From the NCBI GenBank assembly GCA_002686365.1, contig NZBZ01000018.1:1-32285 (forward strand): 32,285 bases of DNA. Reading direction: 5' to 3'. Made by a program: the position numbers and the translations under genes. The DNA is from a bacterium (GTDB lineage Bacteria > Patescibacteriota > Minisyncoccia > UBA6257 > GWB1-50-10). The notes below the pieces were generated by a model. That model saw only the letters and a list, made by a program, of their open reading frames with translations, was not told the DNA's origin and made no database searches. The stretch's first letter is position 1. Every line of letters starts with the position of its first letter. This document shows, in pieces, positions 24,116 through 32,276 of the stretch.

Positions 24116-24137
24116 CCCTACGTTTTGCCTCGTAGGG
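24116..24137 (-). other. Stem-loop in the uvrB leader
   Basis: CCCTACG and CGTAGGG pair perfectly (7 bp, 8-nt loop), 15 nt upstream of the uvrB ATG. No T run follows, so it is more likely an mRNA structure or a protein-binding site than a terminator. No SOS-like box was recognised. Confidence 0.5.
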
Positions 24138-24181
24138 GTGTGTATGACCTACTCTACCCTACTTTTAGCCTCTTTTCAACC

Positions 24182-24215
24182 AAAAACCCTCCGACGTTAC
24201 GTCGGAGGGTTTTTT
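24182..24215. terminator. Bidirectional intrinsic terminator
   Basis: CCCTCCGACG and CGTCGGAGGG form a 10-bp stem around TTA. Five or six A/T flank it on both sides, so it can act on both strands. On the minus strand it closes the dus-to-85-aa gene group and insulates uvrB. Confidence 0.9.
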
Positions 24216-24233
24216 GTAGACGGATTTTTGATA

Positions 24234-24491
24234 TTAGAGCCCCTCTAAGTCTTCATCAATTGCCTGCAGCTCGCTTTCAATATCTCCAAGATCTATTCCT
24301 TCCAACTCTGTATCAACTGCTGCTGGTTCAGTATTTTCTTCAGTCGGAGTTTCAGTCGGTAATTCTCCCGCTGGAGTTCCATCTTCACTAATTTCATCCA
24401 CAGGAGCCGGAGACTCTGCCGGAGTTCTTAATAGGACAACTGCAATAGCAACTATGATAATAATTATGAGAATTCCTATGATTTTTTTCAT
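24234..24491 (-). CDS. Small membrane-anchored acidic protein, 85 aa
   Basis: One N-terminal membrane segment (about 4-21, IIGILIIIIIVAIAVVLL) is followed by an acidic tail rich in Pro, Thr and Glu ('ESPAPVDEISEDGTPAGELP', 'TPTEENTEPAAVDTELE') and ending 'DIESELQAIDEDLEGL'. There is no lipobox Cys, so it is a signal anchor or uncleaved signal. The protein probably exposes the acidic tail outside the cell. The family is unknown to me. It lies 32 bp after the coiled-coil gene and is followed by a strong terminator, so it is the last gene of that operon. Confidence 0.75.
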   Translation of the reverse strand: MKKIIGILIIIIIVAIAVVLLRTPAESPAPVDEISEDGTPAGELPTETPTEENTEPAAVDTELEGIDLGDIESELQAIDEDLEGL

Positions 24492-24523
24492 GTATCTCTT
24501 TTCTTACTTGTTTCGACCCTTGA

Positions 24524-25447
24524 TTAGTCTTCTTGTTCTTCTTGATCATCCTGCCCCTCCTGTTCTTCGTCTGAATCTGACGGCTTTGGAACTTGATGCA
24601 GCGCCTCTGCTGCGCTTCTTACTGCTTCCTTCACCTCTGTAAGCTTTTCTTTTACTCCTCCCAGATCATCTCGCAGTGTCTGACGCAATGTTCCAATATC
24701 CTGCTTTGCTGTTTCTTCATCTGTAATTATATCTGATACTGCGTATACTTTTCCAGCCTGTTCCCCTATTGCAACGCGGGCTTCTTCTGCCGCAGCAAAA
24801 ATATTTGCAACTGCTTCTTTAACGCTGGATACATCAGCTCCATTTTCCTCCAGCGCAGCCGCCCTGTTTTCAATTCTCCTCCCAATGCTCTCAAGCCTGT
24901 CTACTGCTTTTGAGAATTTCGCTGTAATACGATCATTTATCGCATCAAACTTCTCTGCAACTTTTTCTATAACCTGCCTTTTTCGTTCGTCTTTAATTAT
25001 CTGCAATTTTTCTTTTAGAGACTCTCTTTTTTCCTGAATTAGCTTGCGGGCCTCCTCTTTTTTCTCTATAGCGGATTTTCTTAATTCTCTAGACTTTTCT
25101 ATAAAGAGTTCCTGTGCTTCTGTCCGCTTTATTTTTATCTCCTTTCGCACCTCTGTCTTCTTCTCAATTGCATCTCCCCTTGCTCCATCTCTTTTCTCTT
25201 TTATTTCTTCTCGAGTTCTTGTTTTTACTTCTTCAGTGTCTGTTTTCAACTCCACTCTTTTCTCTTGAATAGTTTTTCTTGTTTCTTCTTTTATTTCTTT
25301 TACAGAATCTTGTGTTTCTTTTCTTTCTTCTTGAAGCTCTGCGCGTACTGGAGTTGGAGTCGGCTCTTCATCTGCCTCTTCTGCCCTTACTGCTCCTGCG
25401 GACGTGATAAAGAGCATAAGCGCAAATATTGTGGTATATTTTTTCAT
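24524..25447 (-). CDS. Exported coiled-coil protein of unknown function
   Basis: 307 aa from the ATG at 25447 (MKKYTTIFALMLFITSAGAV|RAEEADEE); an in-frame ATG at 25471 would add eight residues before the signal peptide. The signal peptide ends near Ala-Val-Arg-Ala. About 150 residues of Glu/Lys/Arg-rich repeated helix follow ('EIKEETRKTIQEKRVELK', 'KKEEARKLIQEKRESLKEKL'), then a less charged helical part ('FSKAVDRLESIGRRIENRAA'). The acidic tail is SDSDEEQEGQDDQEEQED. Such proteins occur widely in this lineage; the role is unknown. It is placed between dus and the 85-aa gene. Confidence 0.8.
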   Translation of the reverse strand: MKKYTTIFALMLFITSAGAVRAEEADEEPTPTPVRAELQEERKETQDSVKEIKEETRKTIQEKRVELKTDTEEVKTRTREEIKEKRDGARGDAIEKKTEVRKEIKIKRTEAQELFIEKSRELRKSAIEKKEEARKLIQEKRESLKEKLQIIKDERKRQVIEKVAEKFDAINDRITAKFSKAVDRLESIGRRIENRAAALEENGADVSSVKEAVANIFAAAEEARVAIGEQAGKVYAVSDIITDEETAKQDIGTLRQTLRDDLGGVKEKLTEVKEAVRSAAEALHQVPKPSDSDEEQEGQDDQEEQED

Positions 25448-25528
25448 TGATTTTATTTGAGTTATTTTCATTTTTTTGGTCTTTTTTCCGACCTTGATTA
25501 TGTATCAGTCTACCAAACACTTCCTGCT

Positions 25529-26500
25529 TTATGCAAATTTGTTTTTCCCCAGAAATCTTTTTATCTCTATCTCCACTTCGTCTGCGCTTTTCGTTTTCAT
25601 AAGCTCCATTCTTAATTCTTTTGCCCCCTTAAAATCTGACGCGTATGCCTTGAAATGCTTTTTCATGATAGAGAAGTTTTTCTTTCTCTTGAACATCCTC
25701 TCAAATATTCTTGTATGCCAGCACATTACTTTTAGACGCGTCTCAACACCAATATCTTGAAGTTCTTTTCCCTTGAAAAACCATGGATTTCCAAATGCTC
25801 CCCTGCCAATCATTATTCCATCACACCCTGTTTCCTGCGCTCTTTCTTTTGCTTCTTTCAAAGACGCTATATCTCCGTTTCCTATGATAAGGGTTTTACT
25901 TTTTTTCTTATCTCGCACTTTGACTGCTCTTTTTATTGTACTCCAGTCTGCCGGAACTTTTGACATCTCTTTCCTTGTTCTTGCGTGAATTGTGATTGCG
26001 ACGGGTTCTTCTTCTAAAAGTTCGGCAATCCACTCTTCTGTTTGGTCCTTACTATATCCTGTTCTTGTTTTTACTGACACTGGAATCTCTACTGCTTCTT
26101 TAACCTTTTTAATAGCTTCTTTTGCAAGCTCTGGATTTTTTATAAGCGCTGCTCCTGCGCCCTGACGTTCTACACTTCTGTCTGGACAGCCCATGTTTAT
26201 ATCTATTCCGTCAAACTTTAGTTTCTGTATCATCTTCGCTGCTCTTGCAAGAGTCTCTGGACTGCTTCCAAATATCTGAGCAATAATTGGTCTTTCTTTT
26301 TCAGAATACTTTAAGTCCACTAGAAGATTTTTCTTCCCTTTAGAGCACAGTCCTTCAGCAGACACAAACTCTGTCCATATTACATCTGGTTTTCCATACT
26401 TAGCGAAAAGCTCGCGAAACGCAGCATCTGTTACGTTTGCCATTGGAGCAAGAATAATTATTGGTTTTTTTAGAGTGCTCCAGAAGTTTTTCTTTTTCAT
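25529..26500 (-). CDS. dus: tRNA-dihydrouridine synthase (Dus family)
   Basis: 323 aa. FMN-binding TIM barrel of the DusB-like type: 'ILAPMANVTDAAFRELFAKY' (17-36), 'IIAQIFGSSPETLARAA' (72-88), 'FDGIDINMGCPDRSV' with the catalytic Cys105, 'VSVKTRTGYS', 'ITIHARTRKE' and the FMN-phosphate motif 'CDGIMIGRGAFGNPWFF'. It reduces uridine to dihydrouridine in tRNA using NADPH. Arg and Lys residues expected for tRNA contact are present, and the C-terminal helical domain is complete. The position modified cannot be deduced. It is upstream of the coiled-coil exported protein. Confidence 0.95.
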   Translation of the reverse strand: MKKKNFWSTLKKPIIILAPMANVTDAAFRELFAKYGKPDVIWTEFVSAEGLCSKGKKNLLVDLKYSEKERPIIAQIFGSSPETLARAAKMIQKLKFDGIDINMGCPDRSVERQGAGAALIKNPELAKEAIKKVKEAVEIPVSVKTRTGYSKDQTEEWIAELLEEEPVAITIHARTRKEMSKVPADWSTIKRAVKVRDKKKSKTLIIGNGDIASLKEAKERAQETGCDGIMIGRGAFGNPWFFKGKELQDIGVETRLKVMCWHTRIFERMFKRKKNFSIMKKHFKAYASDFKGAKELRMELMKTKSADEVEIEIKRFLGKNKFA

Positions 26501-26537
26501 ATCACTAACCTACTAGAATAGGTGAGGCATTGCAATC

Positions 26538-26566
26538 AAAAACCCCCCGATAAGCGGGGGGTTTTT
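26538..26566. terminator. Bidirectional intrinsic terminator after the cysteine-rich gene
   Basis: AAACCCCCCG and CGGGGGGTTT form a 10-bp stem with a 5-nt loop. Runs of T follow on both strands. It lies 12 bp after the stop of the 1180-aa gene and 38 bp before the dus start. Confidence 0.92.
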
Positions 26567-26577
26567 CTTGCTGTATT

Positions 26578-29500
26578 CTAGTTCGGAAATGCCCAGAATA
26601 TCTGTTTTGCTGTCTTTGCAAATGCGCTGATTATAGATGAGAGGAGAGATGACCTTCCACACTCATACGCTCCTCTATCCCAGTCTCCCCCTCCTTTTAC
26701 GCATGCCCATGCAAGCTGAGTCTCTGTCATTTGCATATATGCTCCTCCTAAGTTTGGATCATTGCAGCCAGAGGTAGTTGAACTATCTCCTTCTTTTGCT
26801 GACATGGTCATTGGTCCGTCACAGTAAATTGACTGACCCGAAGAATCACTCCACATGTAGTGACATCCATCTCCTAGGAGATTTATAAGGGTTTCTGTGC
26901 AGGATGAATATCCTCCATCAGGCGGTGGGTAGTAGTCTCCACCACCGCTGCCGCCACTGCATCCAGAGGTAGTTGAAGTATCTCCTTCTTTTGCTGATAT
27001 TGTCATTGGGCCATCACAGTAGAATGTCTGTCCATCAGAATCTGTATACATATCATGGCAACCATCTCCCAAGAGCGAGACAAGGGCTGGAGAGCAGGAT
27101 GAATATCCTCCACCACCGTCATAGTAGCAGTACGAAGTTGTAGGGTCTGAATACCAAGAACAATTTGGTTGTGTAGTACAGGTGTCTTGTGTGGAGCTGT
27201 CTTCGCAATATACATAGTCACCTCCGCCTCCTCCTGTGCTACCGCAGTCACTTGCGCAGCTCCAACTATCTTCTGGCTGTTCGCATATATTATCGTAGTC
27301 GCAGTAGTCGTTACAGTCTTCGCAGTATCCAGTCTCACCATCATTTGGTTCACATACATTGTCATAGTCGCAAGTATCTCCTGTTGGCGCACTTCCGCAA
27401 TCGCCTGGGCAGGATGCGGAAGTTTCCCCATTGTTACACGAACTATCCCCGCAGTATCCACTTGATGCAGGAGCATCAACACATCCTGTAGCACAACTCT
27501 GGCTATCAAATGTACATCCATATCCGCAGTATGAACCACATGCGCTTTGAGCACTTGAATTCCCATTGTATGTATTCGGACTGCATGTCACTACTGTACT
27601 GCACTCTGAACTATTCCATACGCACATGCCGTCAGAACAGATAGTCATACCATTTGGACAACACCATCCATTGGCAAGGTCTGCGCACCAATCACCCGGC
27701 GCACAAGTTGATGAGCCGCAAGTGCCTCCTCCTACATTTGGATCATTACACCCAGAAGTAGTTGAGCTATCCCCCTCTCTTGCTGATATTGTCATTGGAC
27801 CATCACAGTATATTTGCTGTCCCGAATAATCAGTGTACATCTGGTGACAACCATCTCCCAGAAGCGCTACCAAAGGCGCAGAGCAGGATGAGGTTGGCAG
27901 AGTATATGTTGATTCTGGACAGGTAATTACACTTGATCCGTCTGAGCCATAACAGGTGCCACTGTAATCTTCTTGATCATTTATGCAGTATCCGCCTGAC
28001 TCGCTATGGTAATGGAAGTTTGGTGGGCAGGAATCTCCTCCGACTACACCTCCGCAGTCGCTTGCACAGCTCCAAGTATCTTCTGGCGGCTCGCATATAC
28101 CATCATTATCGCAGTAATTGTTACAGTCTGGGCAATCGCCTGTTTCTCCATATTCTGTCTCACAAATATAGTCATTGTCACAGGACCCTCCATATGTAGA
28201 TGATGATGGACAGGTAATTACACTTGATCCGTCTGAGCCATAACAGGTGCCATTAACATCTTCCTGGTCATTTATGCAGTATCCGCCTGACTCGCCATGA
28301 TAATGGAAGTTTGGTGGGCAGGAACTGCCAGCGCCGTAATCTGGATCGCAGTCGCTTGGGCAGGATCCACTGCTTTCACCAGGATCACATTCACTGTTGA
28401 AGTTACATGCATAGTTTTCTCCAGGTGGTGGCGGGGAGTAGCTATCTCCCTGACAGTAAGTTCCAAACCATGCACACCCTGGCTGAGCATAGCATGATCC
28501 CGAATTTGTATTTACTGCACAGTCTCCATAAACCGGACCTTGGAATGGACAGTTCTCTGGTCTGTAATTTGACTCTGTAATATATGCTGGATATCCATAC
28601 TGACAGGACTCCTGATTATTAAGTCTGCAGTATCGCACTCCACCACTATCAAACGCGCTACCTGCGAATCCAGGACAGGAATTTACATCGCCCGGATACA
28701 TAGTAGGCGCAACTATTATAGAACTCGTTGACGGAGTTGGAGCTGTTACGCTTGATGAACATCCCGGAGCAGATACACCTGATGGAATACCGCTGCATGA
28801 GTATAGGTTTCCGTTTGATGTCCTGAATACCGGCGAGTAAGCATCATAACAGTTTCCTGTGGTTCTTTCTTTGCTAATCCATCCTGGGCCATACTTGTCT
28901 GTACATGAATCTGATACATCTGTTGACGTACAATCAGGGATTCCAAAGTTTTGCCAGTTTGTTGGATTCGCGTCTTGAGCATTTGGCTTCCACCTGAACT
29001 TGTATTGAGGAATTGACGAACACTCTCTTTCTGTCTGCTGAATATAGTTAAGATATTCTGCATCTGCCCTGTCAAATATATATGAGGTTTGCATTGAGCC
29101 ATCGCTGAATTTCCACTCATGACTTATCCATGTTGGATACTCTGGCTGTTCTGGAGGTACGTATCCAAAGTCCTCTTTACATTTATTCTCAACATATATA
29201 TTCACGTCTCCAACAGTCTCGAAGCAGTATCTTCTTCCTTCTTCATAGTATTGTACTGTTACCCCATTAGGGAATTTGTATGGGAAGGTAAGGGCTTGAT
29301 ATGGAGGTTCTGGATATGGTTCTGGGTATAGAGGATCTGGATATGGATATGTCGGATATGGCTCAGGTCCTGTGCGGCATTCTCCAATAATCTGACAACC
29401 TCTTTCATCTCTATACTCTTCCCTATGCTGACCTTCTGGACATGGTCCATAGTATGCGGCGGAGTAATCAGGGCAGTAGTCTGGATCCGGATACGGATAC

Positions 29501-30120
29501 GGTTCTGGGCCTCCTTCGCATTTTCCTCCATAGACTGAGCATTGTCCGTCAGGACAGATAAATTCTCCTCCTATACAGCACAATCCGCGACTTGGATCTG
29601 CGCAGTAATCGCCTGGTGCGCACTTGTTGTTATAGCCGCATTGCTGATAATCATCATCTGGATACGGATATGGATATGGTGATACTATCTCTGAGCACTT
29701 ACCCGCAGCTTCTTTTGTTGCCTCATCCTTTGGTCCCTCTCCTCTCCGGTACATTTCTATTGCATCTTCTGTTACTCCATTTTCTCTTAGACATTTCTCT
29801 AGCTCTGGTGTTAGCCCGCCACTGCCTGTTCCTGGGTATGGAGGATACGGTTCTGGATACGGATATGGATATGGTTCTGGGCCTGGTGGGTATGGTTCTG
29901 GATATAGTCCCTTTCCGCACTGTTCTGGATCAGAAACACACCTGCTTTCTGCGTGACAGAAACTCATAGAATCTAGACAACACATACTAAGCTCTGGACT
30001 TCCACAATAACCACCTGGTCCGCAGAATGTTTCTCCGCAGAATTCTCCCTGCGGTTCTGGTCCCATTGGAATTGGAGGAGGTCCTACAGGATTTTCAAGC
30101 CACTTTTGAAATTGCTGCAA
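26578..30120 (-). CDS. Very large cysteine-rich surface protein
   Basis: 1180 aa from the first usual start codon, TTG at 30120; the real protein almost certainly extends upstream. Proline/tyrosine spacers (PEPYPYPYPEPYP) separate Cys modules. Three granulin/WAP-like units have the pattern CxPGxxCxxxxxxxCCxxGxxxC (CAPGDYCADPSRGLCC, CAPGDWCADLANGWCC, CGPGGYCGSPELSMCC). 'CDPGE..SCPSDC'-type units recur, as do two 'HYHxESGGYCINDQED' blocks and three 'LLGDGCHxMY...CDGPMT' blocks. Two 'C..QPxCxW' units occur. The C-terminus has a short hydrophobic helix (FAKTAKQIFWAFPN). No signal peptide lies in this frame, yet many Cys pairs point to export and disulfides. It probably acts in attachment to a surface or partner cell. 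Upstream, on the same strand, is a signal-bearing helical protein. Confidence 0.75.
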   Translation of the reverse strand: MQQFQKWLENPVGPPPIPMGPEPQGEFCGETFCGPGGYCGSPELSMCCLDSMSFCHAESRCVSDPEQCGKGLYPEPYPPGPEPYPYPYPEPYPPYPGTGSGGLTPELEKCLRENGVTEDAIEMYRRGEGPKDEATKEAAGKCSEIVSPYPYPYPDDDYQQCGYNNKCAPGDYCADPSRGLCCIGGEFICPDGQCSVYGGKCEGGPEPYPYPDPDYCPDYSAAYYGPCPEGQHREEYRDERGCQIIGECRTGPEPYPTYPYPDPLYPEPYPEPPYQALTFPYKFPNGVTVQYYEEGRRYCFETVGDVNIYVENKCKEDFGYVPPEQPEYPTWISHEWKFSDGSMQTSYIFDRADAEYLNYIQQTERECSSIPQYKFRWKPNAQDANPTNWQNFGIPDCTSTDVSDSCTDKYGPGWISKERTTGNCYDAYSPVFRTSNGNLYSCSGIPSGVSAPGCSSSVTAPTPSTSSIIVAPTMYPGDVNSCPGFAGSAFDSGGVRYCRLNNQESCQYGYPAYITESNYRPENCPFQGPVYGDCAVNTNSGSCYAQPGCAWFGTYCQGDSYSPPPPGENYACNFNSECDPGESSGSCPSDCDPDYGAGSSCPPNFHYHGESGGYCINDQEDVNGTCYGSDGSSVITCPSSSTYGGSCDNDYICETEYGETGDCPDCNNYCDNDGICEPPEDTWSCASDCGGVVGGDSCPPNFHYHSESGGYCINDQEDYSGTCYGSDGSSVITCPESTYTLPTSSCSAPLVALLGDGCHQMYTDYSGQQIYCDGPMTISAREGDSSTTSGCNDPNVGGGTCGSSTCAPGDWCADLANGWCCPNGMTICSDGMCVWNSSECSTVVTCSPNTYNGNSSAQSACGSYCGYGCTFDSQSCATGCVDAPASSGYCGDSSCNNGETSASCPGDCGSAPTGDTCDYDNVCEPNDGETGYCEDCNDYCDYDNICEQPEDSWSCASDCGSTGGGGGDYVYCEDSSTQDTCTTQPNCSWYSDPTTSYCYYDGGGGYSSCSPALVSLLGDGCHDMYTDSDGQTFYCDGPMTISAKEGDTSTTSGCSGGSGGGDYYPPPDGGYSSCTETLINLLGDGCHYMWSDSSGQSIYCDGPMTMSAKEGDSSTTSGCNDPNLGGAYMQMTETQLAWACVKGGGDWDRGAYECGRSSLLSSIISAFAKTAKQIFWAFPN
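26757..27892 (-). repeat. Three copies of a 'LLGDGCH' module in the cysteine-rich protein
   Basis: Copies lie at 26757-26914, 26955-27114 and 27739-27892. Each encodes about 50 residues with 'LLGDGCHxMYTD', 'YCDGPMTISAxEGD' and 'STTSGC'. They are near-identical at the protein level, and DNA identity is also high. Two extra copies of the 'HYHxESGGYC' block lie at 27917-28040 and 28208-28330. Confidence 0.85.
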
Positions 30121-30534
30121 AGCCTCTTCTTTATTAAATTCTCCATAGCCTGGTCCATAAGGATCTGGGCCATAAGGTCCTGGTCCGTAAGGATCTGGGC
30201 CATAAGGTCCTGGTCCGTATGGGCCTGGGCCAAATCCAAATCCAAAGTTCTCCCCATATGGAGGTGGGCCGTAAGGATCAAAAGGTCCTGGTCCGTATGG
30301 ATCAAAAGGTCCTGGTCCGTATGGGTCTGGGCCATATGGTCTTGGACCATAATACTGCGCGTCAAATGACCTCTCAAACTTCTCAGCTGCGAAATCTCCT
30401 TCAATAAAGCCTTTCTTTGCTGCCTCTGCAAGACATAGAGAGCCATTTACACTGCAGTACGCATCTATCTCTTCAAAGGAATTGAACTCTTTATCTCCGA
30501 TGGTAAGCTTGCCTCCCTTCCTCTTTCTCCCTCC
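30121..30534 (-). other. Upstream open extension of the cysteine-rich gene, start not found
   Basis: The frame of the 1180-aa protein is open from 30120 back to a TGA at 30535-30537. It contains no ATG, GTG, TTG or CTG. It reads as real protein: 'LTIGDKEFNSFEEIDAYC', 'SVNGSLCLAEAAKKGFIEGD', then 'PYGPDPYGPG' repeats. The Cys motif matches those in the 456-aa upstream protein. A purine-rich run (GAGGAGG, GGGAGG) at 30510-30537 could serve ribosomes, and ATC at 30499-30501 or ATT at 30403-30405 could be rare start codons. The alternatives are frameshift(s) that split one long gene, or a sequence error. Confidence 0.6.
30145..30350 (-). repeat. Tandem 'PYGP(D/G)' coding repeat
   Basis: About 200 bp encode tandem Pro-Tyr-Gly-Pro-(Asp/Gly) units (PYGPGPYGPDPYGPGPYGPD). 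The DNA unit is about 12-30 bp with GGTCC(A/G)TA and GGGCC motifs. It would form an extended flexible linker. Confidence 0.85.
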
Positions 30535-30554
30535 TCAAGGTGAAACTTAATTTC

Positions 30555-31925
30555 TTAAATAAGCGCCAGAGCTGGCGGAAAATCGCCGGCAATTTCTTCA
30601 ATTTGAGGAAGAGCTCTCTTTCCTGCTGCCAAGCATCCCTGCCCATACCTTGGATCATCACAGAAGTCAGGATTAGGTACTCCTTCTTTCTGCATCTCAG
30701 TCATTACAATAGTATGAATCTTATCCATTACTTCAAACTCCTCCCTAAAATCTTCAGGCACAAAATCCTGGCATGCCCTTGGATCCACCTCACATCTGTC
30801 AAAGTCTACTTCTATTCCTCTTTCTTTAATCTTTTTTATCATTTCCAGGGCAAACTCTTTTTCTTTGGTAGTAACAAAACCGTTTAGAACTAAGAAGTCC
30901 ATGCCTTTTTCAACTGCCTCTACGTTTCCCTTCCTTCCCTCTATTTCCAGATATCGTCCAATTTCCTCAGGTCTAAATAGTTTTCTTCCATCATGAGTTT
31001 CAAACACAAGATTATCCGTCTGTTGTTTTAAATAGTCCTCAACCTGACCTACATGTTCATAGGCAGCTTCAAGCTGTCTTATCCCTTCATCACCAAAAAA
31101 TCTTTCTGCTATATGCCGGCATATCTCCGGAATACCCTCTACGCCTCCCTCACGAGCTTCTGGACCTGGGTTAAGACAAAACTGCCCGCATCCTTCCAGA
31201 GTTCCATCACCGCACTGAAGCTTCTGCTCTCGCAGATCCACCAACACTTCTACTGACTCGTCTATTTTTTCTATTCTTTCCAGCTCTTCTTCAGGAATAA
31301 ATTCTTTTACACGATCGTCTTTTGCAAGACGCGCACATGCCCGCAAAAGATCTACGGGAGCTGTGTCTGGATCCATTACTCGACAATCACTAAAGCTCAC
31401 TCCCAGCTCTTCAGCGGCCTCTATTATCCTTTCCTTCTCCTCCATCTTCTCTTCAGTAAAATCATAGAGCTCAGCAAGTTCCGGCTTGTTCTCCCGTATA
31501 CGCTCTGCCAGCTTTGCTGCTGCGTCTAACAGACATCTTTCATCTGTACAGTTTTGAAGATCGTTAATAATGGTTTCTTTTGCCTCTTCTAAAAATTCAT
31601 CAATCTGCTCTAGCTCTTCCGGTTCATAAAGTTCATACTTTTTACCTATTTCAATACAGGTATTTAAATATCGTTCCTGATCACAAACAGCTCGGGCCTC
31701 TTCTACGCTGTCTATCTCCTGGCCTACAGCTTGCGCTAGATCTCTTAATGCTTCCGCCTCTTTCTCCAGTATAGCTGCTGGATCAACTTCATCTATTCCC
31801 GCTGCCTCCTCTGTTTGTGCGTATGTGAATACAAAAAGCGCCGACCACAAAGTCGCCACTATTATTGTAAGTAGGAGCACCCTTATTGCTCTTTCACATA
31901 CACAAGAAATATTGTGTATAAACAT
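30555..31925 (-). CDS. Exported helical protein with repeated Cys motifs, 456 aa
   Basis: An N-terminal hydrophobic segment (about 14-35, AIRVLLLTIIVATLWSALFV) ends in 'TYAQ', so it is a signal peptide or anchor. The rest is acidic and helical, with recurring units of the form C-x4-9-C-x-(A/G)-A-x-K: 'VCDQERYLNTCIEIGKKYEL', 'NCTDERCLLDAAAKLAERIR', 'CRVMDPDTAPVDLLRACARL', 'CEVDPRACQDFVPEDF', 'FCDDPRYGQGCLAAGKRALP'. I do not recognise a named family. The gene ends 20 bp before the open extension of the cysteine-rich gene, which carries another such unit, so the two are co-transcribed and may once have been one gene. Confidence 0.82.
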   Translation of the reverse strand: MFIHNISCVCERAIRVLLLTIIVATLWSALFVFTYAQTEEAAGIDEVDPAAILEKEAEALRDLAQAVGQEIDSVEEARAVCDQERYLNTCIEIGKKYELYEPEELEQIDEFLEEAKETIINDLQNCTDERCLLDAAAKLAERIRENKPELAELYDFTEEKMEEKERIIEAAEELGVSFSDCRVMDPDTAPVDLLRACARLAKDDRVKEFIPEEELERIEKIDESVEVLVDLREQKLQCGDGTLEGCGQFCLNPGPEAREGGVEGIPEICRHIAERFFGDEGIRQLEAAYEHVGQVEDYLKQQTDNLVFETHDGRKLFRPEEIGRYLEIEGRKGNVEAVEKGMDFLVLNGFVTTKEKEFALEMIKKIKERGIEVDFDRCEVDPRACQDFVPEDFREEFEVMDKIHTIVMTEMQKEGVPNPDFCDDPRYGQGCLAAGKRALPQIEEIAGDFPPALALI

Positions 31926-31927
31926 AC

Positions 31928-31944
31928 GTTGTACTTTTTACAAC
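31928..31944 (-). other. Small hairpin upstream of the 456-aa gene
   Basis: GTTGTA and TACAAC form a perfect 6-bp stem with a 5-nt loop, ending 3 nt before the ATG at 31925. It could affect translation initiation. The remaining spacer to 31989 is A+T-rich without a clear promoter. Confidence 0.35.
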
Positions 31945-31988
31945 TCGCGCCTTTTAATTTATTAAATTGTTGACTTTTTTAATCGCGG

Positions 31989-32276
31989 CTATTCGAAAGG
32001 ATTCAAAACTTCTTTTACCTTCTCGAATGGATTTGCCTCCACGTTCTCCAGCGGGTTCTCTATCTCGAACGGATTTGCTGCCTTTGCCGCCTCTTCTGTT
32101 GTTCGCCTTGCTGCTTCTTCCTGAACCTTTACTAAGTCCTCTTCGGCTTCAGTATATCCTGTATCATATCCAGCAGTCTGTCCGGCGCTCTTCCCATACA
32201 GATATCCTCCGACTCCGCCTACAATGAGTGCAATCACAACCGCGACCACGATTGTACTTGTTGAACTTTGTCCCAT
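31989..32276 (-). CDS. Membrane-anchored NPFE-repeat protein, 95 aa
   Basis: Begins MGQSSTSTIVVAVVIALIVG. A single N-terminal membrane helix (about 9-27) is Gly-rich with a glycine-zipper look (VGGVGGYLYGKSAG). A charged helix follows (TEAEEDLVKVQEEAARRTTE). The C-terminus repeats NPFE or NPLE four times: NPFEIENPLENVEANPFE, then LNPFE at the end. Short NPF-repeat tails occur on several exported or pilus-associated proteins of this lineage as far as I recall; the function is unknown. It is complete, 8 bp from the window edge, and lies upstream of the 456-aa surface gene. Confidence 0.8.
   Translation of the reverse strand: MGQSSTSTIVVAVVIALIVGGVGGYLYGKSAGQTAGYDTGYTEAEEDLVKVQEEAARRTTEEAAKAANPFEIENPLENVEANPFEKVKEVLNPFE

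Noticed and set aside
25480-25528. Terminator between dus and the coiled-coil gene (GGTC...GACC)
   Set aside because: A 4-bp stem with an A-rich loop and no T run after it is too weak to support.
27003-27566. 187-codon minus-strand frame within the cysteine-rich gene
   Set aside because: It overlaps the long frame and lacks any domain; the Cys-module repeats fix the long frame as real.
30145-30350. CRISPR-like array (regular short repeats)
   Set aside because: Units are 12-30 bp, without unique spacers, and are in frame as protein repeats.
30084-30446. Minus-strand 120-codon frame with ATG and 'HTDQDL' repeats
   Set aside because: It is the out-of-frame reading of the Pro-Tyr-Gly-Pro repeats. 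The other frame continues directly into the cysteine-rich protein and has the natural amino-acid pattern.
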